DNA of 18,687 nt from Deinococcus marmoris DSM 12784 (GCF_000701405.1 NZ_JNIV01000089.1:1-18687), one strand, 5' to 3'. Positions 1 to 9,544 are shown, numbered from the stretch's first letter. A program made the numbers and translations. The notes: a model not told the origin generated them from the letters alone.

Positions 1-136
<136 letters not shown>

Positions 137-416
137 GGTCTAGCACTGAAATCAGAGATTTCAGATGTTAGTGTGTTTGGTCCAAGCTTTCGCTTGGCTG
201 CCCCCTTCCGTAGAAGCGGGTCTGCTTTGAAGTCCACAGGCCAAAGCCCGTGTCTTCTGTTTTCGTGAATCTGGAGCCACTTCCCATTGGAAGCGCCGTT
301 CACCCGCCTCTGTCGAAGCGGTCCTGTCATCATTATCAACACCAGATTTTCATGCGTCCCAGTGGGCCTTTTTCTCCGAAGAGCTTGGGGTTTTCCACTC
401 GCCTGTTTAACGGGCG
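137..416 (-). other. rRNA leader with processing-type hairpins
   Basis: This is the roughly 280-nt transcribed leader between the rRNA promoter and mature 16S. It has no credible coding frame. Two clean hairpins lie near its 3' end. One is a perfect 8-bp stem with a 3-nt loop (146-153 with 157-164). The other is a 6-bp stem (182-187 with 192-197) whose minus-strand loop is GAAA, a GNRA tetraloop. Such elements usually belong to the RNase III processing stalk or to leader folding of pre-16S. That role is inferred. I did not find a convincing boxA antitermination site. Confidence 0.6.
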
Positions 417-422
417 AAGGGA

Positions 423-451
423 ACTATATCCCTGGAAGGCACATCTGTCAA
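423..451 (-). promoter_or_regulatory. rRNA promoter
   Basis: On the minus strand, TTGACA (451-446) is separated by exactly 17 nt from TATAGT (428-423). This is a near-consensus housekeeping sigma promoter facing the 16S gene, with a start expected near 415-417. No AT-rich UP element is visible upstream. The rest of the interval up to 563 shows nothing recognisable apart from the start signal of the divergent molybdopterin gene. Confidence 0.8.
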
Positions 452-563
452 CACCTGCACCCGCTGATTTTGCCAGCGTTTGAAGATCGGCCCAGGGAGG
501 AAAAGGCCGACAACGGGATTCGGGTAGCCAAGCAAAGGTTCGTGCAGGCCGTGAGACGCGTGC

Positions 564-569
564 TAGCCT
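564..569 (+). promoter_or_regulatory. -10 box of leaderless molybdopterin synthase gene
   Basis: TAGCCT lies 6 nt before the ATG at 576, and no Shine-Dalgarno site is present. This places the transcript start at or next to the start codon. The same TANNNT-N6/7-start arrangement occurs before eight other genes here. No good -35 hexamer is visible. Confidence 0.5.
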
Positions 570-575
570 GACTCC

Positions 576-1253
576 ATGCGGTTGAACGTGGTGTTTTTTG
601 CCCACCTGCGGCGGGAAATCGGGACTGAGCAACTGGCGCTGGACGCCCCCGATGGAGCCGATGTGCGGGCGGTGGCCTCCCTGATCGAGGCGCAGCATGG
701 TCTGAGCCTGAAAGGATGCATGGTGGCGGTGAACGAGAACTACGCCACGCCGGACCACGCCCTGAAAGACGGGGACGAGGTGGCCTTTCTGCCCCCGGTG
801 GCGGGCGGGAGCGGCGATTCGGCCACCCACTGCGAGATGACCGATCAGCCCCTGCTGCTTCAGACGGCGGACGCTTTTCTGGTGCGGCCCGGCTGCGGCG
901 CGCAGGCTTATTTCGTGGGTACGGTCCGCAGCCCGAATAAGGGGAAGGAAGTCGAATACATCGATTACGAGGGCTACGCGCCGATGGCCCGCAAGGTAAT
1001 GCAGGGCGCGGCAGATGCAGCGCGCGAAAAGCACGGCGAGTTGCGGATCTGGATTCAGCACCGCACTGGCCGCCTGTTGCCGGGCGAGGCGAGCATCCTG
1101 ATCGGCGTGGCCAGCCCGCACCGCCGGGCCGCACTGGAAGCCTGCGATTTTCTGATCGAATACCTGAAGGTGGAGATCCCCGTCTGGAAACATGAGACTG
1201 ACGACGACGGACAGCATTGGGTGGACGGCCACTCTGAACATCCGGCCCTCTGA
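576..1253 (+). CDS. moaX: MoaD-MoaE fusion, molybdopterin synthase
   Basis: This 225-residue protein carries both subunits of molybdopterin synthase, which adds two sulfurs to cyclic pyranopterin monophosphate to make molybdopterin in the cytosol. Residues 1-78 are a ubiquitin-like MoaD domain ending in PPVAGG, the diglycine whose C-terminus must be free to carry the thiocarboxylate. Residues 88-225 are MoaE: GTVR at 115-118, HRTG at 162-165, and two lysines in LKVEIPVWK (K198, K205) matching the catalytic pair of E. coli MoaE. The domains are joined by about nine residues (SGDSATHCE), so the diglycine is internal and would have to be released by cleavage, as reported for mycobacterial MoaX. 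The start follows a leaderless -10 box. The gene is convergent with the PrsW gene, 31 bp away, and divergent from the rRNA promoter. The symbol follows the mycobacterial fusion. Confidence 0.93.
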   Translation: MRLNVVFFAHLRREIGTEQLALDAPDGADVRAVASLIEAQHGLSLKGCMVAVNENYATPDHALKDGDEVAFLPPVAGGSGDSATHCEMTDQPLLLQTADAFLVRPGCGAQAYFVGTVRSPNKGKEVEYIDYEGYAPMARKVMQGAADAAREKHGELRIWIQHRTGRLLPGEASILIGVASPHRRAALEACDFLIEYLKVEIPVWKHETDDDGQHWVDGHSEHPAL

Positions 1254-1284
1254 GCTTGCACTTCTAAACTTCCACTTCAAATTG

Positions 1285-2040
1285 CTACTTGGAATTGCGC
1301 TGCGCCTGGGTCTCCAGAAAATAGGCCGAGGGACCGTGTTCGCGGGCGTGCGCCTCGAAGCTGAGGTAATAGCGGCTGGCCAGGCCAATCATCAGGACCA
1401 CCACCGCGCCCAGCGCCAGCAGGGGCCACAGGCCGGGCGGCCCGGACACCAGACCGTTGAAGGCAAAGTGCAGCGTCATGCTCAGCAACACGCCGCGCAC
1501 GATCCAGCCCCGCACCGAATCCAGCGGCGATCTTCCAACGCCTGGGCCTCTGACCTGCTGCCAATGCAGGCCGCCCAGCGCGTAACCCTGCGGAGCGCTG
1601 AACAACGCGTGGGCCAGCGTGGTCACCAGCGCGTGCCAGGTGGCGGCCCCGGTGCCGAAGCCCAGCGTATAGGTCACGTTTTCCATCAGGGCGAAGCCCA
1701 GTGCGGCGGTTACCGCGTAGACCAGTCCGTCCATCGGCTCGTCGAAGGACAGCTCGGTAATGGCTGTGGTGGCCGCCACAAATTTGCTGCCTTCTTCGAT
1801 CACGGCGGTCAGCAACGCCACCAGAAGCAGGGCCAGAGGCAGCGGGGAATCCAGAATGTTGCCCAGACTGGCCTCGAACGCCGCCGAGACCAGCCACGCG
1901 AACATGCCCCAGGCAAAGGTGCGGGCCAGCAGCTTTGGCGGCTCGGGGTGGCGGTCCCGGCGCACAAAGAACCACAGCCACCACAGCGTCACGCCCACAG
2001 AAGCCAGCAGGGACAGGGTCAGCGCGGCGGCAGCGGGCAC
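1285..2040 (-). CDS. PrsW-family intramembrane protease
   Basis: This 251-residue multi-pass membrane protein belongs to the PrsW (glutamic-type intramembrane protease) family. The family includes B. subtilis PrsW, which cleaves the anti-sigma factor RsiW. The motifs visible are EEGSK (E82, E83, K86) at the end of one transmembrane helix, FALME (F116 to E120), a helix with H136 and H144, and HFAFN (H191 to N195). About seven hydrophobic segments are evident, starting at residues 6-25. Translation starts at GTG, 12 nt after the ruvC stop and in the same frame as ruvC. That is the only start codon in the gap, so translation probably follows from ruvC. No strong Shine-Dalgarno is present. The substrate is unknown, and no sigma/anti-sigma pair lies nearby. 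The family call is firm; proteolytic activity is inferred. Confidence 0.85.
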   Translation of the reverse strand: MPAAAALTLSLLASVGVTLWWLWFFVRRDRHPEPPKLLARTFAWGMFAWLVSAAFEASLGNILDSPLPLALLLVALLTAVIEEGSKFVAATTAITELSFDEPMDGLVYAVTAALGFALMENVTYTLGFGTGAATWHALVTTLAHALFSAPQGYALGGLHWQQVRGPGVGRSPLDSVRGWIVRGVLLSMTLHFAFNGLVSGPPGLWPLLALGAVVVLMIGLASRYYLSFEAHAREHGPSAYFLETQAQRNSK

Positions 2041-2052
2041 TGGCCGGGGCGC

Positions 2053-2553
2053 TTAAGCGCGGGCCAGCCGGGCGGCGGCAGCCTGCATCGGCTGGTGGGC
2101 CAGATGGGTCAGTGCCAGCGCCAGCGCGTCCGCCGCGTGGTTGTTGAACAGTTCGCGCACGCCCAGCGACGCCTTGACCATGTAGATGACCTGTTCCTTG
2201 TCGGCGCGGCCCGATCCCACCAGCGACTTCTTGACCTGCATGGGGCCGTAGGAATGCACCGGTACCCCCGCCTGAGCGCAGGCCAGTTGCACCACGCCGA
2301 ACGCCTGCCCCACCTTAAAGGCCACGTCTGCCTGACGGCGCAGAATCTGGTCCTCGATGGCGACGGCCTCCGGCTGGTACGTTTCGATCAGGCGGCTGAC
2401 CTCGCTGTGGATGTAGGCCAGGCGGCGCGGCATCACCCAGGCGCTCTCGGTGGTGATGCAGACGTGATGAAGATGTCTGGCCTTGCGAACATTCCCGTCC
2501 ACCAGACCGAGGCCCAGGTTGGCGAGGCCGGGATCAATGCCGAGGACGATCAT
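2053..2553 (-). CDS. ruvC: Holliday junction endonuclease RuvC
   Basis: RuvC resolves Holliday junctions with RuvAB during homologous recombination. The start is taken at the ATG giving MIVLGIDPG, so the protein has 166 residues, the usual family length. A longer frame would add 11 unrelated residues. Acidic and metal-binding residues are D7 (GIDPG), E67 in AIED, H139 and D142 in NNHAADALALA. A His in the third metal-binding position is the Thermus-type arrangement; E. coli has Asp there. The basic patch VKKSLVGSGRADKEQV, typical of DNA contact, is present. The gene follows the permease operon terminator and has its own -10 box (TATGCT) 6 nt before ATG, so it is probably leaderless. It is followed after 12 nt by the PrsW gene. 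Confidence 0.96.
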   Translation of the reverse strand: MIVLGIDPGLANLGLGLVDGNVRKARHLHHVCITTESAWVMPRRLAYIHSEVSRLIETYQPEAVAIEDQILRRQADVAFKVGQAFGVVQLACAQAGVPVHSYGPMQVKKSLVGSGRADKEQVIYMVKASLGVRELFNNHAADALALALTHLAHQPMQAAAARLARA

Positions 2554-2559
2554 GCGTCC

Positions 2560-2565
2560 AGCATA
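2560..2565 (-). promoter_or_regulatory. -10 box of leaderless ruvC
   Basis: On the minus strand TATGCT (2565-2560) is followed by GGACGC and then the ruvC ATG. It sits just downstream of the permease operon terminator, so ruvC-PrsW is a separate unit. No clear -35 is present at 16-18 nt. Confidence 0.5.
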
Positions 2566-2588
2566 CGGGAAAATGGTCTGCTGCAACG

Positions 2589-2627
2589 AAAAGGGCCGCA
2601 GGCACGGGATTTCCCCGGCTGCGGCCC
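2589..2627 (-). terminator. Terminator of peptide ABC permease operon
   Basis: A perfect 9-bp GC-rich stem (2593-2601 with 2619-2627) is followed on the minus strand by TTTTC. It lies 13 nt past the stop of the DppC-type permease and before the ruvC promoter. Confidence 0.8.
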
Positions 2628-2640
2628 CAGCGTGGGCCGC

Positions 2641-3570
<930 letters not shown>

Positions 3571-3584
3571 AGGGGGGCCACCTT

Positions 3585-3622
3585 CACGGCTGGAATCTCA
3601 GGGCACGGCTGGAATTTCAGGG
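3585..3622. repeat. 19-bp tandem duplication between permease genes
   Basis: Two adjacent 19-bp copies (3585-3603 and 3604-3622) of CACGGCTGGAATYTCAGGG differ at one base. They fill most of the 61-bp gap between the DppB stop and the DppC Shine-Dalgarno. A slippage duplication is the simplest explanation. Confidence 0.85.
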
Positions 3623-3631
3623 CTGGGAGCC

Positions 3632-4624
3632 TCACGAGTAGCGAATCCGGGGATCGACCAGGGCGTAGGCCAGATCCGCAAGCAACTGGAACACCACCGT
3701 CAGGATGGACAGGATCATCAGGCAGAGCATCACCACGTTGAAGTCCTTGCTGACCAGCGAGTCCAGCAGCGCGCGGCCCATGCCCGGCCACGAGAACACG
3801 GTCTCGGTCAGCACTGCGCCGCCGAACAGCCCCGGAATGGACAGACCCATGATCGTCACGATGGGAATCAGGGCGTTTCGCAGGGCGTGCTTGAAGATCA
3901 CCGAGCGGTTGGGCAGCCCCTTGGCCTTGGCGGTCCGCACGAAATCCTGCCCGATCACCTCCAGAAAGCTGGCCCGCATGAAGCGGCTGGTAGACGCAAT
4001 CTCGCGGAACATCAGGATGGACAGCGGCAGGATCAGGTATTTCAGGCGGTCCAGCCAGAACGGCCAGAAGCCGTCCTCGGGCGTCAGGTTGCCCAGGCCG
4101 CCGGGGGGCAGCGCGATAACCCCACCCGTGACCTGCGGCAGCCACACCGCGAACAGATACAGCGCCATCACGCCGATCCAGAAGACGGGCGCGCTGAAAG
4201 CCACGAAGCTCAGGAAGGTCAGGATGTTGTCCGTCAGACTGTACTGCCGGATGGCCGAGTAGATGCCCAGCGGCACGGCGATCAAGGTGCTGATGATCAG
4301 GGCTGGAACGGTCAGCAGCAGGGTGTTGGGCAGGCGCTGCGTGAAGATGAACTGCGTGGCCGGGATACCGAAGTCACGCGAGTAGCCGAATTCACCCTGA
4401 AAGGCGCGCAGCAGCCACGACACGTACCGCTGGGGCCACGGAATGTTCAGGCCGTACGCCTCACGCAGCCGGGCGATGTCCTCGGGGGTGATACGCGGGT
4501 TGCCGAAGATCAGTTGATCCACCGGGTCACCGGGTTGCAGAGCGGTCAGCGCAAAGATGACCAGACTGATCAGCAGCAGCAGCGGAATCATCTGCAAAAT
4601 CCGGCGCAGGGCGTAGGTTGCCAT
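3632..4624 (-). CDS. ABC transporter permease, DppB/OppB family
   Basis: This 330-residue inner-membrane permease is the partner of the DppC-type protein. It starts [20 protein letters not shown], the standard OppB/DppB first helix. A periplasm-facing segment follows (PGDP, then an [24 protein letters not shown] stretch), then five more helices. The EAA loop reads [11 protein letters not shown] followed by HALRNALIP. Length and layout are typical. AAGGACGG lies about 7 nt before the ATG. It lies 125 nt downstream of the binding-protein gene, with a hairpin between them, and 61 nt upstream of the DppC gene. Peptide import is the likely role; other family substrates remain possible. Confidence 0.92.
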   Translation of the reverse strand: MATYALRRILQMIPLLLLISLVIFALTALQPGDPVDQLIFGNPRITPEDIARLREAYGLNIPWPQRYVSWLLRAFQGEFGYSRDFGIPATQFIFTQRLPNTLLLTVPALIISTLIAVPLGIYSAIRQYSLTDNILTFLSFVAFSAPVFWIGVMALYLFAVWLPQVTGGVIALPPGGLGNLTPEDGFWPFWLDRLKYLILPLSILMFREIASTSRFMRASFLEVIGQDFVRTAKAKGLPNRSVIFKHALRNALIPIVTIMGLSIPGLFGGAVLTETVFSWPGMGRALLDSLVSKDFNVVMLCLMILSILTVVFQLLADLAYALVDPRIRYS

Positions 4625-4673
4625 AGGGGGGACCGTCCTTTAGGAAAGCGTGGAGCGCAGGGCATACAGATGA

Positions 4674-4709
4674 GGGAGAGGAAGGCCAGTGTGCGGCGCA
4701 TCCTCTCCC
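4674..4709 (-). other. Intercistronic hairpin after binding-protein gene
   Basis: A 9-bp inverted repeat (4674-4682 with 4701-4709, 18-nt loop) lies in the 125-nt gap between the binding-protein and DppB genes. No T-run follows, so it is not an obvious terminator. Hairpins here commonly protect the more abundant binding-protein mRNA, but that role is inferred. Confidence 0.45.
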
Positions 4710-4749
4710 CCATGCGGAGTTCAGGCGGTGTGCGCCCCGTTCCCCCGAT

Positions 4750-6546
4750 CTACTCTTTCTGCTTGTGCGCTGACACTGCGCCCTTGCTGGTCCAGCCCAC
4801 GCGGTAGGCGTCCCAGGTGGGGTACAGCGTGTAGGCGCTGAAGTCGTAGTTGGCCAGCCCGTTGGCCTGGATGTACGGGTTGACGCGGTAGTACAGCGGC
4901 AGCGACGGCACGTTCTTGGCCCAGATACTCTGCATCTGGTCAAAGAGCTTGTTGCGCGCGGCGGGGGTGAACTCGGTCTGGGCCTGGACCTGCAACTTGT
5001 CGTATTCGGCATTGATCCAGCCGGAGTTGTTCTGGCCCGAGTACCCGTTGGCCTCAGTGGGCACGCCCGAACCCTTGAACAGGTCGCCTTCCTCGAAAAT
5101 AGGGTTGCTGATCCAGGCGTACATGGCCAGGTCCCACTTGCCTTCCGCGCCCTTGGACAGGAAGTCCGGGCCGAAGAACACGCTGGAGGGGTAGTTCTGA
5201 ATGTTGACCTGCACGCCCACGACCTTCCACTGCGCCTGCAAGATCTGCTGAACGCGCTCGCGCACGCTGTTGCCCGCCGTGGTGCTGAAGGTCAGGTTGA
5301 ACTTCTTGCCGCCCTTTTGCAGGATGCCGTCGCTGCCGGGCTTCCAGCCTGCGGCGGCGAAAAGCGCCTTGGCCTTGGTGGCATCAAAGGGATACGCCTG
5401 CACGTCTTTCTTGTACACGGTGGCCAATGGGTTGATAAACACGTTGGATACCGGCTGCTTGCCCTGGAACAGGGCCTTGACCAGACTGGCGCGGTCAATG
5501 GCGTACAGCAGCGCCTGACGGACATTGGGATCGTCCAGATCCAAGTCCTTGGCCTTCTGGCCGCGCGTGTTGATGTCGATGTGTTCCCACACCGAGCCGG
5601 GCACGAAGGAGGTGGTGAACTTGCGCTGACCACGCTGAAGATCGATGGCCTGATCGAAGGACAGTCCCACAGTCGCCAGTGCGTCCACCTGCCCCGACAG
5701 CACGTTGACCTTGAGGGTGTTGGTGTTGGGAATAAAGCGGTAGGTCACGGTCTGCACGTACTTGCTCTCGCCGCCGGAGGGCTTGCGCCAGTAGTTGGTG
5801 TTGCGGGTCATGGTCAGGCTGTTGCCGGGCCGCCACGCGGTGGGCTTGAACGGCCCAGCCACCACTTTGGGCAGGTTGTTGGAGGTGGTGAACTGGTTGA
5901 GGAACTTGATCCACTGCTCGTTCACGGCGTCACTGGGCTTCTGGCCCTTGGTGGCCGTATCGAACGCGGTCCAGGCGGCCTTCATGGAGGCGGAGGGAGC
6001 CAGACCGGGCGCGCCGGCCTGTTCGGCGAACAGATACGGCGGCTCGAAGGTGATGGTAAAGGACTTGGTGTTCGCCCCGCGCGTGATCTTGGCGTTCTCG
6101 AAGGGGTAGCGGTCCGGGACCGGGACACGGTCATCGTTTTGCACCATCAGCCAGAACTCGAAGTCGGCCACGGTGATGGGCGAGCCGTCGCTCCACCTCG
6201 CGTCGGGACGGATGGTGTAGGTCAGGCTGTTGCGGGTGACCTTGCCACTGGCGTCCTTGACCACCTTGTAGCCGCCGTTCGCCACCGACGGCACGGTAGT
6301 GGCCATGTCGGCGAACAGCTTGCCGTCGTTGTCCAGGCCGGTCAGGGCCGCGCCCATCCAGTTGTTGATCTCACTGGTGATCGCCAGGTTGTTGGTGACC
6401 CAGGGATCGTAGATATTCGGCGGTTCCTGCGAAGTGCCGACCACCAGGCTGTTGTTGGACGGACCTGCCAGGGCAGGGGTCACCACCGCAGGGAGCAGCA
6501 AAAGGGCGGATAGGGTCAGGATCTTCTTCATGGACAATTCTTTCAT
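4750..6546 (-). CDS. Family-5 extracellular solute-binding protein (DppA/OppA-like)
   Basis: This 598-residue protein captures substrate for the adjacent DppB/DppC permeases. The start is the ATG at 6546 ([10 protein letters not shown]), which has TGGAGG 5 nt upstream. The in-frame ATGs at 6576 and 6531 lack such a site. A Sec signal peptide follows: lysines, a run of Leu/Ala, then TPALA before GPSNN. There is no lipobox cysteine, so it is probably not a lipoprotein. The mature N-terminus ([16 protein letters not shown]) and internal segments such as [19 protein letters not shown] and [19 protein letters not shown] are hallmark family-5 text. The length is slightly above the usual 500-560. 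The gene is first in its operon and has a consensus promoter. Peptides are the likely ligand, not proven. Confidence 0.92.
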   Translation of the reverse strand: MKELSMKKILTLSALLLLPAVVTPALAGPSNNSLVVGTSQEPPNIYDPWVTNNLAITSEINNWMGAALTGLDNDGKLFADMATTVPSVANGGYKVVKDASGKVTRNSLTYTIRPDARWSDGSPITVADFEFWLMVQNDDRVPVPDRYPFENAKITRGANTKSFTITFEPPYLFAEQAGAPGLAPSASMKAAWTAFDTATKGQKPSDAVNEQWIKFLNQFTTSNNLPKVVAGPFKPTAWRPGNSLTMTRNTNYWRKPSGGESKYVQTVTYRFIPNTNTLKVNVLSGQVDALATVGLSFDQAIDLQRGQRKFTTSFVPGSVWEHIDINTRGQKAKDLDLDDPNVRQALLYAIDRASLVKALFQGKQPVSNVFINPLATVYKKDVQAYPFDATKAKALFAAAGWKPGSDGILQKGGKKFNLTFSTTAGNSVRERVQQILQAQWKVVGVQVNIQNYPSSVFFGPDFLSKGAEGKWDLAMYAWISNPIFEEGDLFKGSGVPTEANGYSGQNNSGWINAEYDKLQVQAQTEFTPAARNKLFDQMQSIWAKNVPSLPLYYRVNPYIQANGLANYDFSAYTLYPTWDAYRVGWTSKGAVSAHKQKE

Positions 6547-6606
6547 GAACGCCTCCAGAAATCTTGAACGGGCCAATCACGGCCCCAAGCTGTGTAGATG
6601 AGCGTC

Positions 6607-6634
6607 AGTATAGGGCCAGGTGAAGACGTGTCAA
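6607..6634 (-). promoter_or_regulatory. Promoter of peptide transporter operon
   Basis: On the minus strand, TTGACA (6634-6629), a 16-nt spacer and TATACT (6612-6607) form a near-consensus promoter about 60 nt before the binding-protein ATG. This gives a leader with a normal Shine-Dalgarno, unlike the leaderless genes around it. Confidence 0.75.
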
Positions 6635-6668
6635 GCGTCACGTATGCAATTTGGCAAGGCAAATCGCA
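6626..6668. promoter_or_regulatory. Possible operator palindromes at transporter promoter
   Basis: Two inverted repeats sit at the promoter. ACGTG-N8-CACGT (6626-6643) overlaps the -35 box. TGCAATTT-N8-AAATCGCA (6645-6668, one mismatch) lies directly upstream. Their position suits a repressor or activator site, but no regulator is encoded nearby. The rest of 6577-6775 shows nothing else I can name. Confidence 0.35.
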
Positions 6669-6769
6669 GATCTGCTGACCGCCCGAAGCGGATATTCAGG
6701 CATCTGACGTTCGCCCCCACCGTTTTTCAGAACAGGCAGCACAGGCAAACGGAACGCCACTGAACACAC

Positions 6770-6800
6770 AAGAAAAGACCGGAACATAAATTTCCGGTCT
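6770..6800 (-). terminator. Terminator of Fe-S carrier gene
   Basis: A perfect 9-bp stem (6776-6784 with 6792-6800, 7-nt loop) is followed on the minus strand by TTTTCTTG. It lies 53 nt past the stop of the A-type carrier gene. Confidence 0.75.
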
Positions 6801-6853
6801 CTGGCGGCTTGAATTTTAAACTTGAATCTTGAAGTTAAAGAAGACGGTGCGGC

Positions 6854-7276
6854 CTAGTGGCTGCCACATCCGCTGCTGCCCTCGCCATCAGGAGACTGGC
6901 TGCTGTCGGTGCGGAAGGAATGGCCGCAGCCGCAGGAGCTGGTGGCGTTGGGATTGTTGACCGTGAAGCCGCCGCCCATCATGTTCTCCACGAAGTCCAC
7001 CTCACTGCCTTGCAGCAGCGACAGGCTCATGTGGTCCACCAGGAGCTTGACGCCCCGGTCATGCACAATGGTATCGCCCTCTAATTCACGGTCGTCGATG
7101 GCCATGCCGTACTGGTAGCCGCTACAGCCACCGCTTTTGATGAACACGCGCACGCCTGCATTTTCCTTGCCGCTCTGGCCGATGATGCCCAGGGCCTTCT
7201 GCGCGCCATATTCGCTGATGGTCATGGGCTTTTCGGCCATGTCACCGTGGGTTTCAGAGTGAGAGATCGCGGTCAT
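6854..7276 (-). CDS. A-type iron-sulfur carrier (ErpA/IscA/HesB family)
   Basis: This 140-residue cytosolic protein is of the family that delivers Fe-S clusters to target enzymes. The three conserved cysteines are present: C51 in [10 protein letters not shown], and C115 and C117 in SSCGCGHSF. The core runs from about residue 18 to 121. About 17 residues precede the core and a 19-residue polar tail follows it, ending SSGCGSH, which adds a fourth cysteine (C137). The start at 7276 has no Shine-Dalgarno, but TAGGAT lies 6 nt upstream, so it fits the local leaderless pattern. Internal ATGs at residues 13 and 18 lack ribosome sites. The gene is monocistronic with its own terminator. The ErpA, IscA and SufA subfamilies cannot be separated by eye. 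The neighbouring respiratory genes make a role in Fe-S respiratory proteins plausible, but that is inference. Confidence 0.93.
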   Translation of the reverse strand: MTAISHSETHGDMAEKPMTISEYGAQKALGIIGQSGKENAGVRVFIKSGGCSGYQYGMAIDDRELEGDTIVHDRGVKLLVDHMSLSLLQGSEVDFVENMMGGGFTVNNPNATSSCGCGHSFRTDSSQSPDGEGSSGCGSH

Positions 7277-7282
7277 GCGTGA

Positions 7283-7288
7283 ATCCTA
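7283..7288 (-). promoter_or_regulatory. -10 box of leaderless Fe-S carrier gene
   Basis: TAGGAT on the minus strand (7288-7283) lies 6 nt before the ATG, with no ribosome-binding site in between. Confidence 0.45.
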
Positions 7289-7435
7289 ACACCATTGGGC
7301 CAATAAAAAGGTGCCCGGAAGGCAAAGTGAGCAGGTCACAAGGCGAGGTCAGAAAGCGTGCTGCACCGCCCTGGCTCCTGGGATTCATCCTGTTCGATCC
7401 ACCACACCGCTTACATTCCTTGAGTGTGGTCATGT

Positions 7436-7441
7436 TAAGAT
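7436..7441 (+). promoter_or_regulatory. -10 box of small hypothetical gene
   Basis: TAAGAT lies 7 nt before the ATG at 7449. Just upstream, ACCACAC (7401-7407) and GTGTGGT (7424-7430) form a perfect 7-bp inverted repeat that could be an operator. No Shine-Dalgarno site is present. Confidence 0.45.
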
Positions 7442-7448
7442 GGATCCC

Positions 7449-7700
7449 ATGACGAACCCCTACGCCGAGTGGTTCGAGCAGCTCAGGGCCGAGTACAATG
7501 AGCAGCTCGGGGCCATGCCACTGCCCGAAGGCTTACCCGAACATCTGCGGCAACTGATCCAGAACCATGACGAGGAAGCCATCCAATTCATGATCAAACT
7601 GGCCTGGCAGTTCGGCGCGCAGGTGGGTTATGCCGCTGGCAGCCGTGAGGGCGGCGAGCAGCCCGCCGTGGTCAGGCCGAGCAACCGAGTTCAGGCCTAA
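7449..7700 (+). CDS. Small hypothetical protein, 83 aa
   Basis: I do not recognise this protein. It is soluble and mostly helical-looking: an acidic N-terminal half (EWFEQLRAEYNEQLG), a Leu-rich middle (LPEHLRQLIQNHDEEAIQFM), then an aromatic/Gly stretch (WQFGAQVGYAAGSREGG) and a basic end. There is no signal peptide, membrane helix or Cys motif. The start at 7449 is preferred because TAAGAT lies 7 nt upstream. The ATG at 7440 overlaps that box, and the longer frame from 7311 would run through the promoter region. It has its own terminator and is divergent from the Fe-S carrier gene. Coding status is supported by the flanking -10 box and terminator; the function is unknown. Confidence 0.75.
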   Translation: MTNPYAEWFEQLRAEYNEQLGAMPLPEGLPEHLRQLIQNHDEEAIQFMIKLAWQFGAQVGYAAGSREGGEQPAVVRPSNRVQA

Positions 7701-7738
7701 ACACCTCTTCTCAGTTTCCAGCTCCCCTTAATTTCCAG

Positions 7739-7763
7739 CCGCCTCCGATTGGGGCGGTTTTTT
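7739..7763 (+). terminator. Terminator of small hypothetical gene
   Basis: The stem CCGCCTC/GGGGCGG (7739-7745 with 7751-7757, one G-U pair) is followed by TTTTTTC, 38 nt after the stop codon. The following stretch, 7764-7904, shows no recognisable feature. Confidence 0.8.
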
Positions 7764-7904
7764 CATGGCTCCATAAGGATTCCGCCCGTTTCGTCAACAA
7801 ACTGGCATCCAGAATTTGTTCTGACCCTTCTCGCTCTGTTTCGCAGCTTTGTAAATCGGCTCATATGTCCGTCGGTTTTGCAGACGATTCAACTGGAGTC
7901 CGCA

Positions 7905-8099
7905 TCAGTGCCCGTTCGGACGTGGCGCTGCCCAGCAGCCGATTTCCGCGCTGCCCCGGATCAGGCCCAGGGCAGCCAGTTCAATCAGAACAGCCTGGGC
8001 AAAAGCCTGAACGACTTCGGGATGCGCGTCTTGCAGGTCTGACGATTCAAGGCCGAGGCGGCGGGCCTGCTGGGCCAGATGGTGGGCGAGTGATTCCAT
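7905..8099 (-). CDS. Small hypothetical protein, 64 aa
   Basis: I do not recognise this protein. It starts [20 protein letters not shown] and continues with a His/Asp/Val/Ala helical segment ([22 protein letters not shown]) and a short basic end. It has no signal peptide and one Cys near the end. The ATG at 8099 is chosen because a -10 box (TATGCT, 8111-8106) lies exactly 6 nt upstream, matching the local leaderless starts. The open frame extends upstream to 8243, but there it runs through the cytochrome operon terminator and antisense to the cytochrome b end. No terminator is evident downstream. Its coding status rests on the start signal and the protein-like composition. Confidence 0.55.
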   Translation of the reverse strand: MESLAHHLAQQARRLGLESSDLQDAHPEVVQAFAQAVLIELAALGLIRGSAEIGCWAAPRPNGH

Positions 8100-8105
8100 C
8101 TGGAC

Positions 8106-8111
8106 AGCATA
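8106..8111 (-). promoter_or_regulatory. -10 box of 64-aa orphan gene
   Basis: TATGCT lies 6 nt before the ATG at 8099. A related TTTTATGCTGTG sequence occurs about 30 nt upstream, at the end of the cytochrome operon terminator. Confidence 0.4.
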
Positions 8112-8140
8112 AACACGCAAGACAGAAAAACACACAGCAT

Positions 8141-8174
8141 AAAAGAAACCGCCCCGGCATAGGGCCGGAGCGGT
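8141..8174 (-). terminator. Terminator of cytochrome bc operon
   Basis: An 11-bp stem (8148-8158 with 8164-8174, one G-U pair, 5-nt loop) is followed on the minus strand by TTTCTTTT. It begins 17 nt after the cytochrome b stop. Confidence 0.9.
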
Positions 8175-8190
8175 GTTCAGGAGGCGTGAA

Positions 8191-9507
<1,317 letters not shown>

Positions 9508-9544
9508 GCGCGGTTCTCCTTGTGCTGCTCAGAGGGGCTGGGCT

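Noticed and set aside
2554..2586. 11-residue N-terminal extension of RuvC
   Set aside because: RuvC proteins start at the MxxLGIDPG strand, and a -10 box lies inside the extension.
5317..6513. Long plus-strand open frame opposite the solute-binding protein
   Set aside because: It is an antisense shadow; the minus-strand frame has a signal peptide and family-5 text.
7420..7441. TTGAGT/TAAGAT as a full promoter for the 83-residue gene
   Set aside because: The spacer is only 10 nt, so TTGAGT cannot be the -35. Only the -10 box is kept.
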